A DNA stretch of 64,000 nt from Echinarachnius parma (GCA_037951105.1 JBAMJV010000837.1:1-64000), one strand, 5' to 3'; positions 33,522 to 46,105 are shown, counted from the stretch's first letter. The notes: generated by a model not told the origin, from the letters alone. Program-made: numbers and translations.

Positions 33522-35183
33522 CACAGTGGGCCAAGTGTGAGCAAAAGTGCGCCAAAATAGTGACTTGGTCATGGAAATGAAATTGCCTTTTTTTCATGTT
33601 TTAAGTAAAGAATACAACCTGTAGAACATCTCCGAACAATATTTCTTCTCGATATTTATTTTAAGTGGGTCATTTTTCTTCACAAAGTCCAGAAATGTTG
33701 ATTTTAGGGAACACATTGTGTTAAATGCAATATTGCGGTTTTGTCATGATATTTGCTAAACGGCTTGCTTAATCGACTTAAAATTTGGAATGCTCGTTTT
33801 ATAATAGTTATCCTAAGTAATCATACATTTTAAATCTAAACTGTTAGTTATGTCGAAATTTATGTTTAGTAGAATCAAACAAATAATGGGAGAAAATCGA
33901 TGTTTTTTTCATGCGCAAAAATGTTCAACATTGCTGCCGATTGCTGCGCTACAAATATCATGATTGCCTTCCTTACAATGTATGCTTTACGTTGATACCA
34001 CATTTGTCTGCCACCATCTGCCACCTTATGAGTAAGAAGCGGTTTTCCAACCACATGTTCGCCCTTTTGTTGCCGAAATCGCCCTTTTTTTGCGAAAGAG
34101 CGCGCCGTGCGATCATACCAACGAACGTTGAGGGCGTAAACACGTTCGTTGGGATCATACCATTGAAGTATATCACGTTAGTACTTCAATGGCTCATACA
34201 TAGGCAAACTACATAAGATACAGTTGTACGCTTTTTTCTTTGTTTACACTAGTAGCATCTATAAGAAGTCCTCTGACATTTTGTCTAAGATGATGGGACA
34301 AGCATATGGATTGTATGAAAGTAGTCAATGGTAGAAGAGAGCTCAAAAATGGAAGGAAAATCACAGAAAGCAAAATTCAAGATAGCGGGGGAGAGAGATA
34401 GCAAAAGATAGAAAGAGGTGGAGAAAGAGTGAGGGGAGAGAGGGGGAGAGAAAAAAAACAGTTTAATGACGTCAGAGAAATTTGTAAATGCTCCAATTGT
34501 GTTTCTTAGGTCAAGAAAACCCTTATAAGTTCCATAAATCAGTGTAATATGAATCGGTCTATGTGTTACAATGAATATTTGCCTTGTCCAATCAGAAAAC
34601 AGTATTTTGATGACGTCAGAGAAATTTGTAAATGCTCCAATTGTGTTTATTATGTACATACACCCATTATAAGTTCCACTAATTAGTGTAATATGAATCT
34701 GTCTATGTGTTACAATGAGTATTTGCCTTGTCCAATCAGAAAACAGTATTTTGATGACGTCAGAGAAATTTGAAAATGCTCCAACTGTGTTTCTTAGGTC
34801 CAGAAACCCCTTATAAGTTGCACTAATAAGTGTAATATGAATCTGTCTATGTGTAACAATGAATATTTGCCTTGTCCAATCAGAAAACAGTATTTTGATG
34901 ACGTCAGAGAAATTTGAAAATGCTCCAACTGTGTTTCTTAGGTCCAGAAACCCCTTATAAGTTGCACTAATAAGTGTAATATGAACCTGTCTATGTGTTA
35001 CAATGCATATTTGCCTTGTCCAATCAGAGAACAGTATTTTGATGACGTCACACGGATTTAAAAATACTCCCATCGAATTCTATGGGTCTGAAAACCCTTA
35101 GTTCCTTTAAACTGGAACTTCATTAACCTTCTTCAATGAGTAATTAATTTTGGCACACTTTGAAACGGTTCTGGCCCACTGTG
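33522..35183. mobile_element. Transib-like (RAG-related) non-autonomous transposon
   Basis: Both ends begin with CACAGTGGGCCA, then diverge and agree again at GTGYGCCAAAAT, at the same distance from the end. A 5-bp GC-rich direct repeat, CGGCG, flanks it (33517-33521 and 35184-35188). A CACWRTG heptamer with a 5-bp GC-rich target duplication is the hallmark of Transib elements and of RAG recombination signals. The 1662-bp interior has no transposase; it holds unique AT-rich text and a 144-bp tandem repeat. The family call rests on ends and TSD only. Confidence 0.75.
34460..35090. repeat. 144-bp tandem repeat, four and a half units
   Basis: The text TGACGTCAGAGAAATTTG recurs at exact 144-bp steps (34465, 34609, 34753, 34897, then TGACGTCACACGG at 35041). 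As 144 is divisible by 3, one minus-strand frame stays open for 262 codons over the array. Each unit holds a CRE-like TGACGTCA palindrome. It lies inside the Transib-like element. Confidence 0.92.
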
Positions 35184-35188
35184 CGGCG

Positions 35189-36050
35189 TGCTGATGTTCA
35201 TTTGTTGTTGGTTTCAATTCAGTCTGTTTTGTCGAAGTGGATTATTTCGAGCGCGTTTGAAATATTCCACTTCGATGAATTCGGGAGTCCGAATCTAACC
35301 CGCATCAAGCCCGACAACACCCCGATAAGAGATCGAGCTGAAACCGAACAAAACAAAAATGAAACATGTATGTTTGAAATGTTTGTATTAAAACAAAACA
35401 ATATCGCTGGGTATTTTTCACTGTGTACAAAGATAGTGCAATGGGTTAGCAAAATATATTTAGTTTCATTTTCGATCATTACTCCATATAACTCGCCATA
35501 TAACTTCCATTTAAAGGGTACCACCACCCAAAAATAATATTCTTATTAAAGAAAGCTAACATCTTTAGTATTCCATTCCATCAACAAGTTCACCAAAATA
35601 AGTTTCCAGAAAATATATAATTGGAAAACGCATCACCATTCTAAAGCATGCGTTCATGCGGTCTGAATTGCGAAGACTAATGTGTGCAGAGCGAACGAAT
35701 TGCCCGGGAATCTATTGTCTACAAACGTACGCGTGAATAGCATTGGCGCACTCGCAAATGGTTGGCCCGTTTGGAACCAGGAAATAGTAGTGGTTCCGTA
35801 AGTGGTGGAAATTAATTGCTTTGTTTATGAATTACACAACCCTTTACAAAATGTTGGGTATCTATTTGATATCACAAAACTGTACCAAAACATATAATAA
35901 TGTGTTGTTCTTTGCCTGGTGGTCCCCTTTAACGTGATATTTCCTCACATTATACTCAGTGAATGTATCGGATCACAGAACATTTGACCAACACTATGTT
36001 AGTTTGTGCACATGTCAATTACTATTTTAAAGTAAGTTGATGTAGACCCC
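35189..36050. other. Intergenic spacer, no gene seen
   Basis: The piece 35390-35500 resembles 21530-21620 ('gttagcaaaatatatttagt', 'catttcattttcgatcatta'), a part of the beta-MITE/LINE chimera. The rest is unassigned. Confidence 0.45.
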
Positions 36051-38780
36051 TTTAATGAAAGGCACTCAATTCATATCTATATTATGCTTCGGTATCAACA
36101 GTAAAGAAAACACTTTGTCTTATGTAATTTATACTCGATGAGTGTGAAGACAAACGTTCAAATTAACTTTAAAGAAATATTTTGTAATGCTGTACAATTA
36201 AGCGCTAATAATATTATGTACAATACAATCATTGGTTATCTGTAAAAATTATTTAAAAAAAGTAAATCTTTTAAGAATAGAATACAATTTGTACAGACAA
36301 GAATGTGTACATTTAGTCAAAACTATGTTTCTGTTTAGAATAAAATAATATTTTGATAATGATAAATTAAATCCTTTGAACCAAATTGTGTTTTTTCTTC
36401 ATAAAGGATGATTTTCACTGGTTGATGGTTGTTTCTGAGGTGACGGTACTGGCTAATGTGGATCCTCAGAGCCCAGGGGCCCGATTACGGTCCAACGACA
36501 TTTACCATAGTAATTAGCATCATTCGCTCTAACTCAACGATGTCAACATACTAAAAAACATATGAGTTAATGATTTAATTTTTCTCTTTAATCATTCATT
36601 TTCAAACCTTACCAATGTTTTCAAAACTCAGAAATATGATTCTCTTGATGTTGTTAGTTGAAAATGCAGGAAACAAGCAGTCACTTTCTCAAAAGATATT
36701 ATTGTGCGAGAACACAATGAACAACTTCGTATTTGTAAGGCGTGAACACAATGGACAACGCGTCTCCTTATACAAAACCTGGAGGGAAGGGACATCTGAC
36801 ATGATTTACCAAGATCCCCATTCTCCATGACCACTGAAGCAAATCGAATAGGGTTTTCTGCCAGATGTAGGTAATAAGTTACAGTTTCATACCATGACAT
36901 AGCATTATGATTGATCTACTATATTTAAAGTTATCGTTGTAGAAAGACCGATTGTAATTTTTATTGGGAGATACGGTAAAAGGCGCTAAATCCACTTTCC
37001 ATAACCATTGAGTAAACGATATCAGTACATTAATATGCTGCATAGCTATCTAGAATATGGAACGTTCCATTTTCAAATTCCCATAGGCATGTGTACACAG
37101 TTGAGAAAAGAAACCTGTTTTTTCTCGAAAGTTGAACAAGTGGATATATCACCTTTTGGAATTGATATATTCATTTGATGATATCAACAGCTAATAGCTA
37201 CAACAGTATTCAAATAACCATTTTCTAGATTTTTAGAAGGATTTTAATCAAAGAGACTTTGATTCGATCTAAGTATGGTGTGATTTTGTAACCGCTAAAC
37301 TTAGTTTTCTTCTATTTCCTGCTATTTTGCACTGAAATGTGAGTTCATAAATCATCATTACAAAGAATATTATTGAATACAATTATTGTATGAGAATGCG
37401 GAATTTCCTGACTACTATATAATCGGCGGTTCAAACAGACAACGATCGAAACATGAACCTGACATCCCTTTCCAGGGAGGCATAAAATGTTGATTCAAAT
37501 CATTAATATTTCCTTATGTCTAAGATATTTTCTGTTCTTGAATACATACAATTAATGATAAGTCTAAAATAAATCCGCTTTTGCTTTTGAATATATTTTA
37601 TTCCAAGGCTACAAATGGCTTACCATACGTTTTAAGTCCAACTTAGGATCTTTGTGAAACACCCCATGCCTTTTCAGCACAGGGGGAGGAGGGGGAGGGG
37701 GTACGGATGTGACCCACGCGAAATTCTTATGCCAACGTCAAATATTGTTCATATACATTATATATATGAATAAAGTCGTAATACAATTGGTGACAATTTT
37801 GAAAGACATCAATTTTCCATGAAGTTCGAAAGGCCACAGTTTCCTCATTATTTCTTTGTCGATGTTGCACAAATTGTCACGAATGATACATCGCAGTCCA
37901 ATTATTCAATACAATATGAGGAACAATCATATTCAGAGGGAACTTCCTTCCTTTAACACGCAGATCATCATCACGTTGATGACGTACGTTATCATTTACC
38001 AGACGCCAGCAAGTATCAAGCGACTTACGATACACATTGACTCGTATCATAGCTGTTAAGATTTAATTTATTAAATTGAACATAACAAAATGAACTGGTA
38101 GCGTTTTTAAATCTTCTCTGTAATTGAGGCAAGGATAAAACAATTACAATTAGCCTATAAAAGCCTGAATCGTTTGGTCTACATACTTGCTTGCATAAGT
38201 GCACTGTACTCTCAACACCACCACTTGGAGCGGGATCTTTTGATCGATTGTCAGTTCGGTAAGAACATGTTTCAAGTGTTAATTGTTCACGTTTGTGTGT
38301 GTGTGTCTGTGTGTTTGTTTTGTTGGTATTTTAATAACGGTGCACATGAATCGAAATTGTAAACCAATGCACATCGAAAGTAGAATCTATAAATGAAAAA
38401 CGAATAAGAGGAATGTATAGTCATGACATGTGCTATTTTTAAGGGCGATACAGGTTCCCGATTATAGAGAGGGCACTGGTGGTGTAATTGGGGCGTCTGC
38501 ACCCTTCCCCTCCCCCCCCCCCACAAAGAAAACACATATATATATACATATATATACAGTATATATATATATATATAGTCCTTCTTTCGATTTTATATAT
38601 GTATATATATATATAAACAGACATAACGGTACATCATTATGTTTTAACGCTACAAAATCATTTTCGATGCCACCAAATTCCCTAACATCTATAGAAGGAC
38701 TTCCCCTTCATACACATGCCCATATGGCTTGATTGTTTCGCTCTTTCGTCAGCCCCCTAGCCCCCTTTCCCCATAAAAGT
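36051..38780 (+). other. Upstream flank of receptor copy E, part 1
   Basis: Patches match the flanks of A-C ('aacactttgtcttatgtaat' at 36109, 'cataaatcatcattacaaag' near 37348, and 38080-38160). They are separated by a delta MITE (36977-37159), a truncated copy of the GGGGTGTTTCACAAAG MITE (37485-37667) and an (AT)n run (38525-38615). No gene is supported. Confidence 0.5.
36977..37159. mobile_element. MITE family delta, copy 1 (AAAAGGCGCTAAATCCACTTT ends)
   Basis: Shares inverted ends and the inner text 'cccataggcatgtgtaca' with the copy at 39280-39496, in the opposite orientation. About 180-220 bp, non-coding. Confidence 0.7.
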
Positions 38781-38792
38781 CAAAGTGTATGA

Positions 38793-39222
38793 GACCCCGT
38801 TTACAGTGCAGGGCCGGGCCGAGCCGCGGCTCGGCCCGGCCTAAATTGCGGTACTCGGCCCCCCAATTTTGTGCGTTTACAGTGGTGGGCTCGGCCCGGC
38901 CGCCCTTTCAATTGTTTGTCGTAGTGGCGCTCTGCATGTAAACAAACGATTATTTTGGGGCGTGCCGGGGTCACAGAACAAAGGCGCGTTATTTGCAATG
39001 AATTGTTTTCCCAATTTGGTACCGCATTTGGCCCTGCGTGCGTTTACAGTGAGAAAAAGCGGGGCCGAGCCGCGGCTCGGCCGCGGCCGAGACAACCTCC
39101 AGAGCGGGGCCAAATGCGCGGCCACTTTTGGCCCCGCATTTGGCCTTTTGAGCGTTTACAGTGAAAAATAGGCCGGGCCGAGCCGCGGCTCGGCCCGGCC
39201 CTTTTTCACTGTAAACGGGGTC
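38793..39222. mobile_element. GC-rich MITE family gamma, copy 1
   Basis: Ends GACCCCGTTTACAGTG and complement; 430 bp; 3-bp direct repeat TGA on both sides. The inside is full of the palindrome GGCCGAGCCGCGGCTCGGCC and further internal TTTACAGTG ends, as if shorter units were nested. The second copy is at 51075-51493. Confidence 0.85.
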
Positions 39223-39279
39223 TGAGTGCTGAAATCTTTTTTGGTTCATGGCCATTTACCATTAATGAAGAGCTTTCTT

Positions 39280-39496
39280 CCAAAAGGCGCTATATCCACT
39301 TTTTCAACTTTCGAGGAAGGGGTTCTTTGCCTAACTTTGTACACTTGCCTATGGGAATATGAAAATTAAACTTTCTATATTTTGATTTCTAGTGAGTAAT
39401 TTGTCGTAAAATGTGACTTCCTAGATAGCTACGTAGCTTATAGATGTAGATATCGTCAACTTAATTTATATGGAAAGTGGATTTAGCGCCTTTTGG
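39280..39496. mobile_element. MITE family delta, copy 2
   Basis: Ends CCAAAAGGCGCTATATCCAC and the complement of CCAAAAGGCGCTAAATCCAC; 217 bp, AT-rich, no coding capacity. Confidence 0.8.
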
Positions 39497-40142
39497 AAAT
39501 GAGCTCTTAATTTTTCGTCCAACAAGCAATACAAACAAAATGTCATCTTCATAAAGTACGCTTTTGTCTTTTGTTTTGCTTATTGGAACTTTTGAATAAA
39601 GACTTCATGGTAATAATTTTACTACCTTTTCCAGGGAGCTTGTTGCCTCTCGGGATTTTTAAAAATGCCAATATTTTGGAAAACTATTTATTTATTTCTT
39701 GGCATTAACAACTGATTGCCGTGTAAAATCATTTTATTTGGGGATGATACTTATTTTGGATTGTCATGTACAGAACATAATCATATTCCGGTAATACATG
39801 CTCCCCACCCCCCTCCCCCTTCTCAGGCGAAATTATTAATGTACACCCATGCTTTAAAGATATAGTTTCATATAATAGCTCATAAATCGTTTACAATACC
39901 ATCAGTCTAGTTTGAATAGGGCTTGAGATTGTACGTAATATTAACTGGGATAGCAATGCCAGAAATAATGATCTCAAAAAGGAAAATGAAGTGTACACTT
40001 TAGTATTCTAAATAATACAGAAGTGTCTCGTTAAACTTTTACTTTTACACGCAACTACAGTTGGTATGCATGGTGTAATTGTCTGGTGGTTATTAGCGGG
40101 ATCTATTGCGATCACGGTATACGACGGATTTGTTCGACGAAC
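39497..40142 (+). other. Upstream flank of receptor copy E, part 2
   Basis: Spacer that ends in the conserved block CTATTGCGATCACGGTATAC at 40103-40122, 20 bp before the ATG. Confidence 0.55.
40103..40122 (+). promoter_or_regulatory. Conserved pre-start block (copy E)
   Basis: Same block as before copies A, B and D, although E belongs to the other subgroup. This makes it the oldest shared non-coding text of the family. Confidence 0.45.
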
Positions 40143-43100
40143 ATGAACACCAGCACTGCAGTGACGATGACGACAATGATCACGTCTGGGACTACGGTGA
40201 CCAAAATCGACATAATGATCAGCGACGGCACGATACCTAACGACATCTATGATCACCATGGCCTGCACGTCGATCATAATCCTTGGTCAGCCGTCGCTAT
40301 CATCGAGGGGATCACCATCGTGGTCATCTTCGTCGGCGCGCTCTTCGCCAACCTGATGGCGATGACGACGATTCTGACGGACAAAGTATTGCGGAGGAAT
40401 CTCCACAACGTCCTCATCCTCAACCTGACCATGATGGACCTTGGTGTGACGATAACGAGCATGAGTTTGTCTATATGGTCGATCTATGACAACGGCTATC
40501 TACTCGTAAACAACGACGCCTTGTGCACGGTAAGTAATCATAGATCGTATAATTTAAAGGGACTTCCCTCATACCTTGTTGTAATCGTATTAACAAGAAT
40601 ATCATGGGACGGTCTCGGTTTTTCAAATTTCCCTTTCGTTAAAAAGATATTTACGATTGAAGTGTTCAGATGTAAAATTATCCAACGGATCGTCAAAATT
40701 GTGTACAAAGTGAGTGCGATGAGTTAGTGAATATCACTTTGCACCTTTGCTCATTACTCGGCCATATAACGTCCATTTGACTCGAAATTTTTACACAACT
40801 CCCAGTGGACATAACAGATAACAATAATATACCTTATACCAACCACTCATCACTTTTTGCACATGTCAACAAAGTTATTAGATCCCTTTAACCCTAAAAA
40901 GGCCGGGCTATTTGAGGTCTTCCTACGCCTGGGGGGGGGGGGCATTATGGCCCCCTTAAGATCTCGGCCGCGGAGCGGCCGGTCGCCGTGAAATTTGCAC
41001 GCATGATAAGTGAAGTGTATAGAATACAATGGTAATTTGAATTTTTTGAAAAATTCATTAATTTGCATATTTATGGTAATTTATGCAAATAAGGTCATAA
41101 AATTCATATTTTTACCCATAAATCATATATTCATCATAATTAAACTCTGGTTTTCACTAGATATATTCTTTAGAGCATTTGTAATAATAATACGACAAAA
41201 ACAGTTGGAAGAGCCAGGTTCTTCCTTATGTTTTCTATTGTTTTTATAATTTCTTATGTATTTCTTTGTTTTTTGTACTTATGTATTTTATTGTTTTTGT
41301 TGTTTATTTTATTTCTAACTATAATTCAACTATTTTGAACCCCAAAACAAACATATAAAATGTAAACAAGACCAAATAACCAATGATATACCTCCTTGTA
41401 CGAAAACTGATATTTCCATATGTTTTGTACACAAATCACGAAATTGAGCGATTTTCGGGCTGACATGCATAGACAAAAGGTCACGTGACTCCGTAACGGT
41501 CGGTCCGATTTTCGAAATGTTTGTTTTAAAATATGCGCAAGACCCCAAAAAAAAAAGTCACCAAAGTCCCCCGGCCTTAGGGTTCAGGGATTTAGTAACT
41601 TTGTTGACATATGCAAAAACTGATGAATGGTCGAGAAAATGTGTATCGTTGAGATCTGATGTGTCCATCGAATAATGTGTGAACATATAAATATTCACGT
41701 TAAATGATATTATATGGCCAGATGATGAGCGATAAAGCGAATGAATGTGATATTCGTTTACTCATTACACTCATTTTGTTCACAGTTATAACTTCCCAGT
41801 GGATAATATTAAAAATATGAACACTTCAATCGTTAATATCTTTTTAGCGAATAATTTGTTCTTTTTCTCTACAGGTAGAATAATTTCAACCATAAAAGTC
41901 ACCGATATATCTCTCTAAAAAAAATATTTCATTTTCTCTATAGGTAGAATCATTTCAACCATACAAGTCACCAATATATCACTCTAAAATAATGTATTAA
42001 TTTTCTCTACATATAGAATCATTTCAACCATCACAATCAATTCAATCATAAATAATAAATTACCGGGGACCTATTAGGAGACCTTGTACGTGTCACGTGT
42101 TTTTGTTTGAGAGAAACGATTCGAACGTGTAATTTCATCTCTTTCGAAAATGAAATGCAAATACACCTAGTTTTCGATTGAGCTGCAACAGATTTCCATT
42201 AACGAAATTACATTCGACTTTAGGAATATGTTTGACGACATGTTTTAGCATTTCATTACCGAGATAATAATGCAGATTATACCAAGTAAGAGGCGTGTAA
42301 ATTATTCAAGAATTGCATCCATGCCCAACTTGCTTTGTTGAAAACGAGACACAAAGCAAATTAAGAAATTACGGTTAGAAAATAACACAATATCACATTT
42401 GAATCTACGCCCCGATGGAAAATCAATTAAATTAATTTGTTAAAATGCAAATCGTGTTTAACTTCTTGTTAGTTGTGAATTGAATATTCGTGTTGGTTAG
42501 AAGGAAAGGCATATGCCCTTTTGATCTGGAGTTGCAGAACGAATTCATTATCAGATGCCCTAATCTATAGCAGCTACACGAGGGAGTTTATCATGTTACT
42601 TTATGCCAATTCCCGATTTACCCTTTCCATACAAAGCAATTGGCATACATAACCAATTAGCTATACACGTAATTCGTGATTGAAAGTGAGACGCATATAA
42701 TTCACAGAGGACTGTATAGTTATTGTACATGATACATGTTAAAGGGATCTAGTAACTTTGTTGACATGTGCAAAAAGTGATGAGTGATTGATACAATGTA
42801 TATTATTGTTATCTGATATGTCCACTGGGTGTTGTGTGAAAATTTCAAGTTAAATGGACGTTATATGACCGAGTAATGAACAGAAATGCAAAGTGATATT
42901 CAGTAACTCATTGAACTCACTTTGTACACGGTTTTCGTGGTCCAGTGGATAATTTAACATCTGAACACTTCAATCGTAAATACCTTTTGAACGAAAGGGA
43001 AATTTTAAACCGAAAACTGTCCCATGATTGTATTGTTAAAGGGATATTTTAGTTTTGGTAAAGTAGAAAGAGAAATGTAAATAAATCTGGCCCATGTTTA

Positions 43101-46100
43101 TAATGGTAATACTAATACAACAAGGTATGAGAGAACCACTTGAGTTATAAGAAATATGCATTTGGACAATGTTACTGGATCCCTTTAATTTAATGTTTCA
43201 AAATAATTGTTGATACGGGGTTAATATCTGTTTATTCCCCTTTTAACGGATATTTATTTTTTATAGGGTATTTGTGCATTTGATCTAGTTGATATGCAGT
43301 CAGTATTAGCCATTTTGTTCTTTACCAGAAACGATTTGAATTTGCAATACTAGTCAGTGTTCTAATTCAGTAATTGATATTCGCAGTGTGGTAAATTTTA
43401 CAAAAATCAAATCGTTTATGGCAAAGAAAATAAACTGACGTTCACAGAGTCAGTAAATAAATTATATTCATTCATTTCCTCATTCGCTTTGAAATTCTCC
43501 TTTTCCACTATTCGATGCTGCATTTTTCACTCGTCGATAGTTAATGGAATTATTGTATTGTATTGCAATACACCTGTACAATAATTCCATGAACTACGGA
43601 CAAGAAAAAATGCAACCTGAATTCCTGGAATAATGGAAAATAGAAAATTGCAAAGCGAATGAGGAAATGAATGCGCACCATTGAAAAGTGTATACATTAT
43701 TTACTGAGTCTGTGTACGTTAGTTTATATTTTGGTGAAGAGAGAACCCCGATAAGGCACAATGTAAAGAAGTTGAGTTTCAAACAGGAAGGGGCACATAA
43801 TTATAATAAATCTACCAAAAGCTTGACTCACAAATACATACATTTTTTTAGGGCAGTCACTCCCATACATGTAAAGTAAAGTGAGGATGAAAATATCTTA
43901 AAGTAACATTACACAATTTGGAAAGTTAAGATAAGTCAGTTTATTGGCTAACTAAATGATTAGTATTCTTTATGTAATACATACAAATATTCAGATGGCA
44001 AAATCTGAATCTAAAAGACGTCATATTCAGACAAATTAGGCAGAAATTTCATGCAAAAATGTCAACCCCGCTGTGATTGCACCAACGCCCTACAAGCCTG
44101 TACACCTGTCTCGACCGGGTACGGACGCGGATTCGTGCTATCACGCTGTAGGGCCAGCAAAATAAAAATAAAACTAAATAAATAGTTAATTTCAAAGCAT
44201 TTTTTGTAAATCTTTACAATCACAAATGGGTTACCAAGTTATAGGGAGAAAAACGGGTTTTTTCACAGTTCTAGTTAAGGGGTTTCCTCAATCTGTTCTA
44301 TTAGCTTTTATGTTTCCAGTTGACTGATATGCCTCCTGATATGATAATCATCGGTTTGGGTTTCGGAAGACAATTTGTCACAACATAATTACCGCCCTGT
44401 TCCTGATAGTTACAGAAACCCGGGGAATATGAGACCGTGGAAGGGTTAATAATACATCTTGTACGCAGGGTCTTCAAGGAAACAGTGTATACCACTCTCA
44501 AGTGTTCTCGGTTCTATTAGCTTTAATTGTTCATGTGACTGATATTTCGACTGGTGTGATAATCATCAGTTCGGGTTTCACAAGACAATTTATCACAAAA
44601 AATAGCTAGTGCCCTGATAGTGACAAAGGCTTAAATGAAACCTAGGGAAATCTGAGACCTTGGAAGAACATTGTTGCACGGTAATAACGTCAATAATCGT
44701 TTATGCAGGGTCCTCCAATGAAAGGGTTTAACACTCTAGGGTGTTCTCTGGAAAAATTAGATAGACATGATAAAGGATCATTCATGATATATACGGTATA
44801 CATTTATAAACTGAAGGCTCTTCTTCCTTTAAAAACCCTACAGATAAATGGATTCGGAGCTACTCTGTTCACCTTCGGTAACTTCACCACAATTCTGGCC
44901 ATCTCTCTGGACCGCTACCTCACCGTGTGCTGGTCAACCCGCTTCCCTCCGACCAAGCACCGCGCCATCGCTCTCGTTGTCTTCTGCTGGGCTCTCCCGA
45001 TCATCAACGTCATCCCTCCGACCTTTGAGGTCCTATCTGACTTCCGGTACCACCCGGACACTCACCACTGCTCCCCGGCTTGGGATGCATGTCTCTACTT
45101 TATCATCTGGTTCACCTTCATCTTCGGTATTACCGTCCCTGTGATGGCCTTCTGCTACTTCAACGTCATGTTGACGATCCGTCGCCAGGAGCTTCAGATG
45201 AAGTCCCATCAAGGTGCACTGAGAGGAAAGAAGTCCAGCGTCCTCAACGCTGGGATGACGTCAGATAGTGGCGTTGGCAACATTTCAATGGACACTGTGA
45301 GTATCAGCCAAACAGTGAACATGACCGATGACCCACCAGACGTCCCGAGTGTTGGGCAATCCGATATACTTGGTACCGATGTAACAATTTGCCCCATCAA
45401 CATCGTTTCCAGAGCACCAGATGATGCGTCAGATGATGCGAGCAACCAACCATCGGGGTCAGGTGATGCTGCAGATGTCCTGTCTGAACGAGATAGTGGA
45501 CGGACGGCTGAGGACGCTGGGAAGTCGACTGGGAAGACGGCCAAGTCCATTTGGAATAAGAAGAAGAGGGCGAAGAATCTTATGACAAGACTCAATCAAC
45601 TTAGCGTGGACAAACAGATAGCCATGACAGGTAAAGTACCAGATTAATACAATTCTCCGTTAGAATGTACTTGATCATTTTCAATGTAATAATACAGACG
45701 TTAACAATTTGTAAAATGTTATATAGTTTGATGAAATTGGCATGCCTGGAGATAAACTCTTATCAAGTTTAGGCATAAATGCCTATACGATGAACGTAAC
45801 CATTTGTTTTTCGTATGCATCCTCTCATGTGTTCATGGTCACTGTAACTATGTGTTTGTTATCCCTGACTAGGTATTCTCTTGGTCCTGACTACGTTGGT
45901 CTGTTGGACTCCTTACTTCATCATCCACTCCTGCTTTATCCCTATCAACCCTCCCCACTGGCTGGGCGTGGTCAGTATGTGGCTAGGGTACACCAACTCT
46001 CTCCTCGATCCGCTCGTCTATGCATTTATGAATCGACGCCTGCGCGCACGGTACAGTTCACTGATTGGCTGCCGGGACTGTGCCCGGTATGATACCGATC

Positions 46101-46105
46101 TCTGA
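40143..46105 (+). CDS. Receptor copy E: orphan class A GPCR
   Basis: A 468-aa receptor from exons 40143-40529, 44844-45630 and 45873-46105. The start at 40143 was chosen because MNTSTAV aligns with MNCSGVV of copy F; an upstream in-frame ATG (40086) lies within the conserved pre-start region. Landmarks: glycosylation site Asn2-Thr-Ser, N1.50 = Asn70, D2.50 = Asp99, TM3 Cys128, DRY 152-154, CWTP in TM6, DPLVY in TM7. Position 3.32 is Ala. The first loop reads TDKVLRRNLHN, as in F, against MDKRLRNNLHN in B-D. The stop of B-D (CGG TAA) is CGG TAT here, adding YDTDL. A beta MITE begins 24 bp after the exon 1 donor. Intact; ligand unknown. Confidence 0.9.
40554..40891. mobile_element. TTAA MITE family beta, intron 1 of E
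   Basis: Begins TTAAAGGGA and ends with the complement of TTAAAGGGATCTAATAAC. Inner text 'catgtgcaaaaagtgatga' (as complement) is shared with the copies at 42739, 49293 and the halves at 17471 and 20838. 338 bp, non-coding. Confidence 0.85.
40890..41584. mobile_element. Element with AACCCTAA-AGGCCGGG ends
   Basis: Short inverted ends (AACCCTAAAAAGGCCGGG and the complement of AACCCTAAGGCCGGGG) enclose about 690 bp of AT-rich text with a G12 run. It lies between two beta MITE pieces in inverted orientation. No coding capacity. Confidence 0.5.
41585..41850. mobile_element. Beta MITE, partial copy
   Basis: Starts at 'agggatttagtaactttgtt' and keeps the inner text to 'cccagtggataat', then fades out. 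The right end is missing. Confidence 0.65.
41863..42050. repeat. Three tandem units of about 70 bp
   Basis: 'tagaatcatttcaaccat' with 'ttttctctacaggtag' recurs three times. Non-coding intron repeat. Confidence 0.8.
42051..42738. other. Intron 1 of E, nothing recognised
   Basis: Unique AT-rich text without long frames or paired ends. Confidence 0.5.
42739..43188. mobile_element. TTAA MITE family beta, full copy in intron 1 of E
   Basis: TTAA-AGGGATCTAGTAACTTTG to GTTACTGGATCCCTTTAA. Near 43036 it holds a short stretch like the alpha family end (gttaaagggatattttagtt), perhaps an internal insertion. Orientation is opposite to the copy at 40554. Confidence 0.85.
43470..43680. repeat. Old foldback hairpin, about 100-bp arms
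   Basis: 'cattcatttcctcattcgct' is mirrored by 'aatgaggaaatgaatg', and 'atggaattattgta' by 'tacaataattccat'. Mismatches show age. Non-coding. Confidence 0.75.
43690..44700. other. Intron 1 of E, second part
   Basis: A degenerate duplication is visible: 44290-44480 and 44505-44720 share 'gttctattagctttaatt'-type text, 'gatatgataatcatcggttt', 'aaacccggggaa' and 'gcagggtcttc'. No gene is seen. Confidence 0.5.

Noticed and set aside
34285-35073. 262-codon minus-strand frame as a protein gene
   Set aside because: It is the 144-bp tandem repeat, whose length is a multiple of 3; no known domain or start context. Kept only as a finding.
38801-39255. Overlapping Arg/Ala/Pro-rich frames on both strands
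   Set aside because: They fall in the GC palindromes of the gamma MITE and show no family features.
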